This document shows, in pieces, positions 1-8,168 of a DNA stretch of 64,000 nt. The DNA comes from Pseudomonas sp. PDM04 (GTDB lineage Bacteria; Pseudomonadota; Gammaproteobacteria; Pseudomonadales; Pseudomonadaceae). The notes under the pieces are model-generated. The model saw only the letters and a list, made by a program, of their open reading frames with translations. It had not been told where the DNA came from and did no database searches. The DNA lies in the NCBI RefSeq assembly GCF_014851765.1, contig NZ_JACVAI010000006.1, forward strand, positions 124,001 through 188,000, in the 5' to 3' direction. The translations under genes and the position numbers were made by a program. Each line of letters starts with the position of its first letter. Within the stretch, counting starts at the first letter, position 1.

Positions 1-629
1 TGCTCGAAGATTTGCACGCCAAGGGTCTGCGCCACCCGCGCTTCGCCCAGCACCAGATTCAACGGGTGCAAATGCCCGGACCCCATGTCCACCAGGCCAC
101 CGGCGTACACTCCGGCGTTCACCACCTGCTCGCGGATCTGCTCGGGCCCGACCAAACGGGTTTCATGGGCGTAACCGGCGTCGACCAGGCGTTGCTGTTC
201 GCCCTTGAATGCCGCGAACTGAGCCTGGGTATTGGCCAGTTCACAAAAGCCCCAACGCAGGTCGCACTCGATGTCGTGCTCGCGGATGCGCTGGCCCACC
301 AGTTCCACCGATTCGACCCCGGCGCGCTCCAGATAGCGCACGCCATCGATGCCGATGTATTTGGCGAACCCACTGACGTCATGCCCGATGCCGCGAATCA
401 ACTGCCCGCCGTTACGCCCGCTGGCGCCCCAGCCGATGCGTCGGGCCTCGAGCAGGATCACCGAGAGCCCGCGTTGTGCCAGCTCGATGGCGGTGTTGAC
501 CCCGGTGAACCCGCCACCAATCACGCAGACGTCAGCCACCAGGTCGTCGGTCAGCGCAGGGAAGGGGGCCAGTCCATTGGCCGAGGCCGCGTAATAGGAG
601 CGGGCATGTTCCTGGGTGTACTGATTCAT
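1..629 (-). CDS. puuB: FAD-dependent oxidoreductase, gamma-glutamylputrescine oxidase-like (3' end outside window)
   Basis: The visible 209 N-terminal residues begin MNQYTQEHARSYYAAS. A Rossmann FAD-binding motif (VCVIGGGFTGVNTAIEL) lies at about residues 33-50, followed by the GWGASGRNGGQ segment typical of DAO-family flavoproteins. The later DMGSGHLHPLNLVLG segment is characteristic of PuuB/PauB-type enzymes. Family knowledge: these oxidise gamma-glutamylputrescine or related amines with O2 in the cytoplasm. The ATG overlaps the TGA of the upstream solute-binding protein gene (ATGA), so the two are translationally coupled. With the gamma-glutamylpolyamine synthetase at 1865-3223 it forms a polyamine-use operon. 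The C-terminus is cut by the window edge. Specificity for putrescine over other amines is inferred from context. Confidence 0.85.
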   Translation of the reverse strand, partial: MNQYTQEHARSYYAASANGLAPFPALTDDLVADVCVIGGGFTGVNTAIELAQRGLSVILLEARRIGWGASGRNGGQLIRGIGHDVSGFAKYIGIDGVRYLERAGVESVELVGQRIREHDIECDLRWGFCELANTQAQFAAFKGEQQRLVDAGYAHETRLVGPEQIREQVVNAGVYAGGLVDMGSGHLHPLNLVLGEARVAQTLGVQIFE

Positions 630-1714
630 TTGTTCGACTTCACTTTGCTCCAGGAACGGGTCATCAGACGCATGATCGCCTGGGGCGGGGTGGTGGAAAT
701 GTAGAGTTTGTCGAGCACGTCCTGAGGCGGGTAAACCTCGGGATTGTTGACCAGCTCAGCGTCCATGTACTGCTTGGCCGCCGGGTTCGGGTTGGCATAG
801 CCGACCGAAGCACTGACTTTGGCGATCACTTGCGGGTCGAGCAGGTAATTGATGAAGGCGTGGGCTTCTTTAGGGTTGCTGGCGTCGGCAGGGATGGCCA
901 GCAGGTCGAACCACAGGTTACTGCCTTCCTTGGGAATGGCGTAGGCGATGTTCACGCCGTTATTGGCTTCCTTGGCACGGTTGGCGGCCTGGAACACGTC
1001 GCCGGAGTAACCGAAGGCCACGCAGATGTCACCGTTGGCCAGGTCCGACACGTACTTGGACGAGTGAAAATAGGTGACGTAAGGCCGGATGCTCAGCAGC
1101 TTGGCTTCGGCTTTTTTATAGTCCTCGGTTTTTTCACTGCGTGGGTCCATGCCCATGTAGTTAAGGATGGCCGGGAACACTTCATCCGGCGAGTCCATCA
1201 TCGACACACCGCATTGGCTGAGTTTCTTGATGTTTTCCGGCTCGAACAGCACGGCCCAGGAATCGATGTGGTCGATGCCAAGCACTTGCTTGACCTTATC
1301 CACGTTGTAACCGATGCCGTTGGTGCCCCACAGGTAGGGGACCGAATGCTGGTTGCCCGGGTCGTTCTGCTCCAGCAATGCCAGCAGTTTCGGGTCGAGG
1401 TTCTTGAAGTTCGGCAGCTGTTCGCGATCCAGCTTGAGGAACGCGCCAGCCTTCACCTGACGGCCGAGGAAATGATTGGACGGCACCACCACGTCATACC
1501 CGGTACGGCCGGCGAGCAGCTTTCCCTCCAGGGTTTCGTTGGAATCGAAGACGTCGTAGATCACCTTGATCCCGGATTTGGCCTGGAAGTCGGCGAGGGT
1601 GGTTTCGCCGATGTAATCGGTCCAGTTATAAACGCTGACCTGTGGCTGGGCGTGCGCAATGGCACTGAACAGCACGGCCAGCGCGGCCGGAACAACGGAT
1701 TTCAATAGACGCAT
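626..1714 (-). CDS. potF: Polyamine ABC transporter periplasmic binding protein (PotF/SpuD family)
   Basis: The product of 362 residues starts MRLLKSVVPAALAVLF, a cleavable signal peptide ending near AHA. The mature protein begins QPQVSVYNWTDYIGETTL; YNWTDYI is the PotF/PotD hallmark strand. Internal PotF-like segments include VFDSNETLEGKLLAGRTGYD and VAFGYSGDVFQA. Family knowledge: it captures putrescine or spermidine in the periplasm for an ABC permease; no permease or ATPase gene is next to it here. An in-frame extension to 1810 would run through REP DNA and put residues ahead of the signal peptide, so the start at 1714 is chosen. It sits between the synthetase and oxidase genes and overlaps the latter by 3 bases. 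Ligand choice cannot be read from the sequence. Confidence 0.9.
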   Translation of the reverse strand: MRLLKSVVPAALAVLFSAIAHAQPQVSVYNWTDYIGETTLADFQAKSGIKVIYDVFDSNETLEGKLLAGRTGYDVVVPSNHFLGRQVKAGAFLKLDREQLPNFKNLDPKLLALLEQNDPGNQHSVPYLWGTNGIGYNVDKVKQVLGIDHIDSWAVLFEPENIKKLSQCGVSMMDSPDEVFPAILNYMGMDPRSEKTEDYKKAEAKLLSIRPYVTYFHSSKYVSDLANGDICVAFGYSGDVFQAANRAKEANNGVNIAYAIPKEGSNLWFDLLAIPADASNPKEAHAFINYLLDPQVIAKVSASVGYANPNPAAKQYMDAELVNNPEVYPPQDVLDKLYISTTPPQAIMRLMTRSWSKVKSNK

Positions 1715-1775
1715 GTCGACACCTCTTGGAGTTATTGGGTTTTTCAGGTGGTGCTTGGGTGTGTTGGCGAGCGCT

Positions 1776-1840
1776 TTCGCGAGCAGGCTCGCTCCCACAG
1801 GCAACTGCATTGCAACAGTGGGAGCGAGCCTGCGCGCGAA
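1776..1840. repeat. REPIN: inverted pair of Pseudomonas REP elements
   Basis: A TTCGCGAGCAGGCTCGCTCC-type unit (1776-1799) is followed after an 18-base loop by its inverse, GTGGGAGCGAGCCTGCGCGC (1818-1840). It sits between the synthetase and the binding-protein genes. This is the REP family that RAYT transposases mobilise in fluorescent pseudomonads. It may also act as an mRNA stem separating the expression of the two genes. Confidence 0.9.
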
Positions 1841-1864
1841 GCAGCCGTCGAGGGCTACGCGGGA

Positions 1865-3223
1865 TTAGACGCTGAGCAACAGGAACTCACGTTCCCAGGA
1901 GCTGATCACCCGCTTGAAGTTCTCGTGTTCGGCCCGTTTGACCGCGACATAACCGCGGACAAACTTGCTCCCCAGGTAACGTTCGATGGCCACGCATTCT
2001 TCCATCTGGGTCAGCGCGTCTTCGATGGTGATCGGCAGACGCAGGTTGCGACGCTCATAGGCACGACCCTGTACCGCCGCGCTCGGGGCGATGCCTTCGA
2101 CCATGCCGATGTAGCCGCACAACAGGCTGGCGGCAATCGCCAGGTACGGGTTGGCGTCGGCACCCGGCAAGCGGTTTTCCACGCGCATCGCCTCGGGACT
2201 GGAAGTGGGGACACGCAGGCCCACGGTGCGGTTTTCCTCGCCCCATTCGACGTTGACCGGTGCCGAAGTGTCGGGCAGGAAGCGGCGGAACGAGTTCACG
2301 TTCGGCGCAAACATCGGCAGCACTTTGGGGATGTATTTCTGCAAACCACCGATGTAATGCAGGAACAGTTCGCTCATTTGCCCGTCGGCATTGGCGAAGA
2401 TCGGCTTGCCGGTGGCGATGTCCACGACGCTCTGGTGAATGTGCATGGCGCTGCCCGGCTCGTCGCCAATCGGCTTGGCCATGAAGGTGGCGGCGACGTT
2501 GTGCTTGAGCGCGGCTTCACGCATGGTGCGTTTGAATACGGTGATCTGGTCCGCCAGGTCCAGCGCGTCGCCATGACGGAAGTTGATTTCCATCTGTGCC
2601 GGGCCGTCTTCGTGGATCAGCGTGTCGAGGTCCAGGCCTTGCAGTTCGCACCAGTCGTAGACGTCCTCGAACAGCGGATCGAACTCGTTGGCGGCGTCGA
2701 TGGAAAACGACTGACGCCCACTTTCCGCCCGGCCCGAACGGCCCAGCGGCGCCTTGAGCGGCAGGTCCGGGTCTTCGCAGCGTTGGGTCAGGTAGAACTC
2801 CATTTCCGGCGCGACAATCGGCCTCCAGCCCTTATCGGTGTACAGCTGCAGGACTTTCTTCAGCACGTTGCGCGGCGACAGTTCGATGGGGTTGCCGAAC
2901 TTGTCGAAGGTGTCGTGAATCACGATGGCGGTCGGCTCGATGGCCCATGGCACTACATACACGGCATCGGAAACCGGCTTGCAGACCATGTCGATGTCGG
3001 CCGGGTCGAGCAGGTCGTAGTAGATGTCGTCGTCGACGAAGTCCCCGGTTACCGTTTGCAACAGCACACTTTCCGGCAGGCGCATGCCTCGCTCATGCAG
3101 GAACTTGTTGGTGGGCGCGATTTTGCCGCGTGCAATGCCGGTCAGGTCGCTGACGACGCACTCGACTTCGGTAATCTTGTGATCTTTCAGCCACGTCAGC
3201 AGCTGATCGAAAGGGACATTCAT
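1865..3223 (-). CDS. puuA: Gamma-glutamylpolyamine synthetase (glutamine synthetase family)
   Basis: The 452-residue protein is a glutamine synthetase homologue. It has the N-terminal beta-grasp region (CVVSDLTGIARGKIAP), catalytic-domain motifs VAPEMEFYL and GPAQMEINFRHGDALD, the nucleotide-site motif GSAMHIHQS, and the glutamate-binding segment GEENRTVGLRVP. Length and motifs fit the PuuA/PauA subgroup rather than GlnA, which is longer at the C-terminal adenylylation loop. Family knowledge: ATP-dependent ligation of glutamate to putrescine or another polyamine, the first step of the gamma-glutamyl route. It is first in a minus-strand operon with potF and puuB, but a REPIN lies between it and potF. 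Pseudomonas carries several PauA paralogues, so the exact amine is open. Confidence 0.9.
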   Translation of the reverse strand: MNVPFDQLLTWLKDHKITEVECVVSDLTGIARGKIAPTNKFLHERGMRLPESVLLQTVTGDFVDDDIYYDLLDPADIDMVCKPVSDAVYVVPWAIEPTAIVIHDTFDKFGNPIELSPRNVLKKVLQLYTDKGWRPIVAPEMEFYLTQRCEDPDLPLKAPLGRSGRAESGRQSFSIDAANEFDPLFEDVYDWCELQGLDLDTLIHEDGPAQMEINFRHGDALDLADQITVFKRTMREAALKHNVAATFMAKPIGDEPGSAMHIHQSVVDIATGKPIFANADGQMSELFLHYIGGLQKYIPKVLPMFAPNVNSFRRFLPDTSAPVNVEWGEENRTVGLRVPTSSPEAMRVENRLPGADANPYLAIAASLLCGYIGMVEGIAPSAAVQGRAYERRNLRLPITIEDALTQMEECVAIERYLGSKFVRGYVAVKRAEHENFKRVISSWEREFLLLSV

Positions 3224-3384
3224 AAAGACCTCGTTGTTGGTTTTATTAACGCCGGGGAGGGCGGTTTCATCTGCCGCACACTTCCCCTGAGACGCGTTGA
3301 CGACTATCTTGGGCGAGCCTCAAGGTTCCATCTATCCACTTTCAGCAGCACCAAAACGCACCAAACGAGTGCGTAAGGTCACCC

Positions 3385-4299
3385 ATGACAGCGTGCAATC
3401 CCATACAGGTCCAAGCCTTCGATACCGCCGACGTGGCCGAGCAGATCCGCGCCACACCGGGCTGGGTCCAGCATTACCAGCAGATGTCGCCGGGGCATTT
3501 CGCCGGGCGGGTGCGTTACCTCGATCTGCAGGGCGTGGAGATCTACGAAGAGCACATGAACACCCGGGTCGAGCAGAATTTCAGCGCGCCCGAGGGAGCG
3601 CTGGCGTTCTGTTTCGATCGCAGCGACAACGCGCTGTACGTGCTCAATGAAGAAAGCCGCAACATCTGGATCACCCCGGAGAATTACCAGGAAATCGCCG
3701 TGGTCTTCGGGCCGGCGTTTGTCCAGCGCCACGGCCTGAATGTCGCCCGGCTGGAAGGCTTGTTCATGGCGCCGCTGAACTCGGGGCAGAACGCGCTGTT
3801 CAGCCGCTGGCTGAGCGGCACCCTGACCCGATTGGCACAAACCATGGATCCACCGAGCAAGGAAGCGCTGACGCAACAGTTGCTCGAAGACTGCCTGTAC
3901 ATCCTCGATAACGCGTGCATCTGCCTGGATCGTGGCGGCTTGCAGCGTCGCACCGAAGAGCGCGCGGTGATGAAACGCATCGGTGAATGGGCGGCCGATT
4001 CCCCCGAGGAGACCCTCAACCTGCTGGAGCTTTCCCAGGTTGCCGGAGTGTCGCTGCGCCAATTGCAACATGCGTTCAAGGCCTACACCGGCATGACCCC
4101 GACCCACTGGCTGCGCCTGCGTCGCCTCAACAGCGCTCACCGGGCATTGCTCAACAGCTCGCCGCTGCAAACCACCGTGGCCGAAGTGGCGATGCAGTGG
4201 TCGTTCTGGCACCTGGGGCGGTTTTCCAGCAGCTATTACTCGCTGTTCAAGGAGCTGCCGAGTGAAACGCTGAAGCGCACGGGCCGGCAGCGAAAATAA
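3385..4299 (+). CDS. AraC-family transcriptional regulator, EutR-like
   Basis: The 304-residue protein has an N-terminal sensing region with no recognised signal and a C-terminal AraC/XylS DNA-binding domain over about residues 195-300. The first helix-turn-helix reads LNLLELSQVAGVSLRQLQHA, followed by FKAYTGMTPTHWLRLRRLNSA and a second helix-turn-helix ending FSSYYSLFKELPSETLKR. Overall shape resembles EutR-type ethanolamine regulators. It is transcribed divergently from the gamma-glutamylpolyamine synthetase gene with 161 bases between, so it is a candidate activator of that operon. The effector is unknown; a small amine is a reasonable guess from context only. Confidence 0.85.
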   Translation: MTACNPIQVQAFDTADVAEQIRATPGWVQHYQQMSPGHFAGRVRYLDLQGVEIYEEHMNTRVEQNFSAPEGALAFCFDRSDNALYVLNEESRNIWITPENYQEIAVVFGPAFVQRHGLNVARLEGLFMAPLNSGQNALFSRWLSGTLTRLAQTMDPPSKEALTQQLLEDCLYILDNACICLDRGGLQRRTEERAVMKRIGEWAADSPEETLNLLELSQVAGVSLRQLQHAFKAYTGMTPTHWLRLRRLNSAHRALLNSSPLQTTVAEVAMQWSFWHLGRFSSSYYSLFKELPSETLKRTGRQRK

Positions 4300-4378
4300 G
4301 GCCGTCAGTCCCTTGGCGAGGGAGGGCAAGTCACCCTGATCTACACTCTTGATGGCTGCCCATTGCCCGGAGGTCATC

Positions 4379-4828
4379 ATGAACAGGTTGTCTTCCCTTG
4401 GCCTGTGTGTCGCGCTGGCGGTTGTCGCCCCTCAAGGATGGGCCCAGTCGGTCGTGCCCCTGAAGGGGCAAAGCACGCAACAGACCCAGACCGATATCAC
4501 CGAGTGCCAGAACATCGCGGCCGGCCAAACCACCTCATCGACACCGTCCGGAGGCCGGATCAAGGGCGCCGCGGCAGGCGCTGCCGCCGGCGCGACCGCC
4601 GCACAGATACGCGGACGCCAGCACGACGAGTTTTATGATCGCGTGGATGACGACACCAAACAGGATTATCGCCAGGACCGCGCCAGGCAGACCGCCGCTG
4701 CGGGCGCCGTGATCGGTGGCTCACGTCAACGCCAGGAACGCCGGGCACAACGCAACAGCAACGAGGCCGCCAGTGCGACGGCGTACAGCGGTTGTTTGCA
4801 AGGCAAGGGGTATCAGGTCAATCCTTGA
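4379..4828 (+). CDS. Secreted glycine-zipper protein (YMGG-like)
   Basis: The product of 149 residues starts MNRLSSLGLCVALAVVAPQG, a signal peptide ending near GWA. The mature part has one early Cys (TECQNI), a Gly/Ala-rich zipper (GRIKGAAAGAAAGATAAQIR), a charged linker, a second zipper (TAAAGAVIGG) and a late Cys near CLQGKGY. Glycine zippers usually insert into or line membranes; the two Cys residues could form a disulfide in the periplasm. A GGAGG ribosome binding site at 4369-4373 supports this start over the upstream in-frame ATG at 4349. It stands alone between unrelated genes. No specific function can be assigned. Confidence 0.75.
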   Translation: MNRLSSLGLCVALAVVAPQGWAQSVVPLKGQSTQQTQTDITECQNIAAGQTTSSTPSGGRIKGAAAGAAAGATAAQIRGRQHDEFYDRVDDDTKQDYRQDRARQTAAAGAVIGGSRQRQERRAQRNSNEAASATAYSGCLQGKGYQVNP

Positions 4829-5288
4829 GCGAGGCTGTATGGTCACCGGCAATGACGCTACCAGGAACGACCCGTGCAGCATCTTGAAAACCATCGTGAT
4901 GGGCAGCAACGTGATTACCGGTGAATGTTTGCAACCGCACGTACTGGCGGTATCTGGAAAGCTTCGCGACTGATTGACGGTTCAGCAGGATTTGCTTTGG
5001 TCAGCGACGCGGTGTTGCCAGGGTTTGATTTTGCGGACATGCAATTGGGAAACAGGGAAAAGCTTGGAGAGGCGTTTCCTGAGCATTGGGCGTTGATTGA
5101 ATAAATGACCGAGGACCAAGGCTAAGGGGACAATTTGCTGTGTGAAAAGCCGTGGGTAACCGGGGGGATATTGAGATACGTTGTTACGTGTAATGTATAT
5201 TATGTTAAACGAGGTGTTTAAGTCTTCCAGCGCATTCAGCCCTTCGCCGTCCCACCTCATCCCCGTACCAATCCAAAAAACCGGATGA
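4829..5288. other. 460-base gap with a possible gene remnant
   Basis: No complete gene is convincing here. On the plus strand a short frame runs from about 5000 to the TAA at 5102-5104 (VSDAVLPGFDFADMQLGNRE and onward) without a start of its own. It reads like the C-terminal end of a lost gene, though I cannot name the family. The antisense frame over 4982-5260 has no ribosome binding site and unlikely composition. Base composition drifts to lower GC around 5160-5230 than in the flanking genes. Confidence 0.3.
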
Positions 5289-6152
5289 CTATGTCTGGCT
5301 TCTCAACGCGTTGATGATGAACGCATGAAGGCTATTGACCGCTTTCGACCCGCGGGACGCTCGGCTGCGTAAAATCGAAACTTCCATGGGCTTGATGCTC
5401 CCCAAACCGTGTTCGCTGCCCAAGACCTGAAGCGATGCTTGTACGGTGCACTGCGTGATCGCCGCAATGGCGAGCCCACCTTCGACGGCAGCCACCTGGC
5501 CAGCCAGGCTGGAGCTGTTGTAGACCACCTTGAATTCGCGCCCCTGTTGGGTCAGTGAGTTCACCGCGAAATGCCGGGCCAGGCTTTCACTTTCGTAGAC
5601 GGCAATAGGCACCGGGTCTCGTCTCCACAATTCGAATTGGGCCGAGCCCACCCAAACCATCGGTTCCTTGAACAGAAATGTGCCGCATTGAGGTGAATCC
5701 CTGGACACCAGCGCAAGATCAAGATCGCCGCTTCGCACCCGCGGAATCAGCCTGGTCGATTGTTCACAGGTCAGTTCTATTTCCACGCCGGCGTAGCGCG
5801 GTGAAAAGCGCTTCAGCACCGGCGTGAGATACGCTGCCGCGTAGTCCTCCGCGACACCCAGGCGGATTCGTCCGGTCAGCGCTTCACCGTGAAAAGCTGC
5901 CTGGGTTTCAGCGTGCAGTGCGAGCATGCGACGTGCGTAGCCCAGCAATGTCTGGCCGTCATCGGTCAGTTGAAGGTGCCTCGGACCGCGACTGAGCAAC
6001 TGCCGTCCAAGCGCGGTTTCCAGCTTTTTCATCTGCATGCTGACGGCAGACTGTGATCGGTTTATCTCATGGGCTGCGCCGGATAAGGAGCCTGCATCCA
6101 CGACGGCCACGAAGCATTTGAGCCAATCGATCTGCAAATCACTGGCAGGCAT
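5289..6152 (-). CDS. LysR-family transcriptional regulator, divergent from a LysE-type exporter
   Basis: The 287-residue protein has the LysR winged helix at about residues 7-66 (LKCFVAVVDAGSLSGAAHEI, then RSQSAVSMQMKKLETALGRQ) and a periplasmic-binding-like effector domain from about residue 90 (GRIRLGVAEDYAAAYLTPVL). It is transcribed away from the RhtB/LysE exporter gene at 6265. This is the usual arrangement in which an amino-acid-sensing LysR activates its exporter. A LysR-type box (ATTCG-N5-CGAAT) lies just upstream of its own start. The effector is not predictable. Confidence 0.9.
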   Translation of the reverse strand: MPASDLQIDWLKCFVAVVDAGSLSGAAHEINRSQSAVSMQMKKLETALGRQLLSRGPRHLQLTDDGQTLLGYARRMLALHAETQAAFHGEALTGRIRLGVAEDYAAAYLTPVLKRFSPRYAGVEIELTCEQSTRLIPRVRSGDLDLALVSRDSPQCGTFLFKEPMVWVGSAQFELWRRDPVPIAVYESESLARHFAVNSLTQQGREFKVVYNSSSLAGQVAAVEGGLAIAAITQCTVQASLQVLGSEHGLGSIKPMEVSILRSRASRGSKAVNSLHAFIINALRSQT

Positions 6153-6165
6153 CGCGTTTACCTCT

Positions 6166-6180
6166 ATTCGTTAATCGAAT
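6166..6180. promoter_or_regulatory. LysR-type box (T-N11-A dyad)
   Basis: ATTCGTTAATCGAAT is a perfect 5-base dyad around TTAAT and contains a T-N11-A core. It lies 14 bases upstream of the LysR gene and about 85 bases upstream of the exporter gene, the normal place for an autoregulatory and activating LysR site. Confidence 0.6.
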
Positions 6181-6264
6181 GGCTAATACGTGAATTATGC
6201 GCTTTTCATGATTGCGGATCATCCGCAGGATGCGGGTCTGAATCAACAAAAAGTGGATTGAATC

Positions 6265-6873
6265 ATGCCCTTTGAGACCTGGTTGCTCTATCTGTTTACC
6301 TGTTGCGGCATCGCGGTAGTACCAGGTCCCAATGCGTTACTGGTGCTGACCCATGGCGCTCTTCACGGGCGTCGGAAAACACTGTTTACCATTACTGGCG
6401 GCGTACTCGGTTTTGCGCTCGTGCTTTCGCTGTGTGCATTGGGGTTGGGGGCGCTGATCCAGGCCTCGGCCACCGGGTTCACGGTCTTGAAGGTTGTCGG
6501 AGGGCTCTATCTGATCTGGTTGGGCTTCGGGTTGTGGCGGGCTGCCCCTGTCAGCCTGGATACGGTCGGTACGACAAGCCAGCGAACCTGGTCGCTGTTC
6601 CGGCAAGGGCTGGTGTCGGCCCTTTCAAACCCCAAGGCAATACTGCTGTTCACTGCGTTTATCCCTCCCTTCCTCGATCCCCAAAGAAATATCCTCGCGC
6701 AGACGGCCGTCATCGCACTGACTTACGCGGTCGTGGAGTTCGTTGTCGAGTATCTGGTGGCCAGCGCTGCGCACCGGGTCAGGCCCTGGTTGGCTCGAAC
6801 CGGTCGACGCTTCAATAAAGTCTGTGGTGGTTTTTTTGTCCTTTTTGGCGTCGCCCTGCCCATTCATGCCTGA
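6265..6873 (+). CDS. LysE/RhtB-family amino acid exporter
   Basis: The 202-residue inner-membrane protein has about six hydrophobic segments. The RhtB/LysE signature appears near the N-terminus (CGIAVVPGPNALLVLTHGA), the family's GxxxGR-type loop follows (HGRRKTLFTITGGVLGF), and there is a central conserved stretch GLVSALSNPKAILLFTAFIP. Family knowledge: proton-driven export of amino acids such as homoserine, threonine, lysine or leucine. It is paired head to head with a LysR regulator, which likely controls it. The substrate cannot be told from the sequence. Confidence 0.9.
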   Translation: MPFETWLLYLFTCCGIAVVPGPNALLVLTHGALHGRRKTLFTITGGVLGFALVLSLCALGLGALIQASATGFTVLKVVGGLYLIWLGFGLWRAAPVSLDTVGTTSQRTWSLFRQGLVSALSNPKAILLFTAFIPPFLDPQRNILAQTAVIALTYAVVEFVVEYLVASAAHRVRPWLARTGRRFNKVCGGFFVLFGVALPIHA

Positions 6874-7006
6874 AGCGTCTGTTGCAAAGCCCCCCTACTC
6901 TCCTATCCTCTGAACACCGGATGAGGTGCTTTGACTGTGCAGTAGCCGATCGGATTACCGGTGAACAAAGGCCGCCACTGGATTGCACCTCAACCGGAGA
7001 ACTTCC

Positions 7007-8044
7007 ATGCCTTACTACCCGAATCTGAAAAAGCTCGACGATCAAAAGCGTCGCCGTACCGTCAAGGGCCTCAAAGGATTGCGCGCAGCGCTCAAGGAAC
7101 AGATTCCAGCGCGTACCGCGACAGACACGTTGCTCCTGGCTACTTGGAATATTCGCGAGTTTGATTCCGGAAAGTATGGTTACCGCGATGATGAGTCTTA
7201 CTACTACATCGCCGAGATTCTCAGCCGTTTCGATCTGATCGCTATCCAGGAAATTCGAGCGGGTTTGTATCCGCTGCAGCACCTGAAAAGCCTGATGGGC
7301 AGCTGGTGGGATTTTCTGGTCACCGACGTAACGCTCGGCACAGCCGGCAACTCCGAGCGCATGGCCTATCTGTACGACACAAGAAAGGTCAGATTTACCG
7401 GCTTGGCGGCTGAGCTTGTGCTGTCGAAGGCGTCGGGTGAAAAAGAGGAGCCGGTGCAGATGGCACGCTCCCCCTACCTCGCCGGATTCCGCGCGGGATG
7501 GGCCTACATTACCCTGGCCACGGTCCATATCTACTATGGAGACAGCAAACCGGTCGATACCAGGCGACTTGCAGAGATAACAGCTTTTGCAAACACCCTT
7601 GCGAAAAATGCCAGGAAACTCTCTGCCTCCCCCCAGTATGAGCCAGGGGGCGAACCGGCTCCGGATAACCTGATCATGCTCGGTGATTTCAATATCTTCA
7701 GTACAACGGACGCGACGATGAAGGCAATCGAGAAAGCCGGCTTCATCGTCCCGCCGCAGCTACAGTCCATCCCGGGCTCTAACGTCGAACAGAACAAGCA
7801 TTACGATCAAGTGGCCTACCACAAGCAACTCGCCCGTCTAAAACCGACCGGTAAAGCCGGTGTCTTTGATTTCTATGACACGGTCTACAAGTCGGATGAT
7901 GAGGCGTCCTATGCCCTGGATCGCGCTGAGAAGCCTGGGCAAAGTTTCAAGGAGTGGCGCACGTACCGCATGAGCGATCACCTGCCGATGTGGATCGAGT
8001 TCGGTATCGATGATGGAGATACGTATCTGGACAGCCTTTTGTGA
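7007..8044 (+). CDS. Endonuclease/exonuclease/phosphatase (EEP) superfamily protein
   Basis: The 345-residue protein has the EEP catalytic landmarks in order. These are LLATWNIREF (Asn) at about residue 45, IAIQEIRAG (metal-binding Glu) at about 81, TLATVHIYYG at about 175, MLGDFNIFS (Asp/Asn) at about 226 and MSDHLPMWIEF (catalytic Asp-His) near the C-terminus. No signal peptide is seen. The start MPYYPNLKK is chosen because GGAGA lies about 7 bases upstream; an in-frame ATG at 6983 lacks a site. Superfamily members cleave DNA, RNA or phosphoesters. The gene has slightly lower GC than its neighbours and is not in an operon, so recent acquisition is possible. Substrate unknown. Confidence 0.8.
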   Translation: MPYYPNLKKLDDQKRRRTVKGLKGLRAALKEQIPARTATDTLLLATWNIREFDSGKYGYRDDESYYYIAEILSRFDLIAIQEIRAGLYPLQHLKSLMGSWWDFLVTDVTLGTAGNSERMAYLYDTRKVRFTGLAAELVLSKASGEKEEPVQMARSPYLAGFRAGWAYITLATVHIYYGDSKPVDTRRLAEITAFANTLAKNARKLSASPQYEPGGEPAPDNLIMLGDFNIFSTTDATMKAIEKAGFIVPPQLQSIPGSNVEQNKHYDQVAYHKQLARLKPTGKAGVFDFYDTVYKSDDEASYALDRAEKPGQSFKEWRTYRMSDHLPMWIEFGIDDGDTYLDSLL

Positions 8045-8131
8045 GTCAGCTCAAAAGCAGCGCCACACCCGGATAATGACGGCCTCTGTCGCAGTAGTCC
8101 TCTTTCCCGAGATGAGGAAAAGTCAAGGCGA

Positions 8132-8153
8132 AGTCTCGACCATGGTCGGGACT
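8132..8153. terminator. Hairpin between convergent genes
   Basis: A 10-base arm AGTCTCGACC (8132-8141) pairs with GGTCGGGACT (8144-8153) with one G-T wobble. It lies between the ends of the EEP gene and the convergent old yellow enzyme gene. There is no T-tract, so its termination strength is uncertain. Confidence 0.4.
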
Positions 8154-8168
8154 ACGAACATCCTTGCG

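Noticed and set aside
1748..3376. A 542-codon plus-strand open frame opposite the gamma-glutamylpolyamine synthetase gene
   Set aside because: It is the antisense shadow of a clear glutamine synthetase-family gene and begins inside a REPIN.
4982..5260. A 92-codon minus-strand gene
   Set aside because: It has no ribosome binding site and no coherent domain, and it covers what looks like decayed plus-strand coding sequence.
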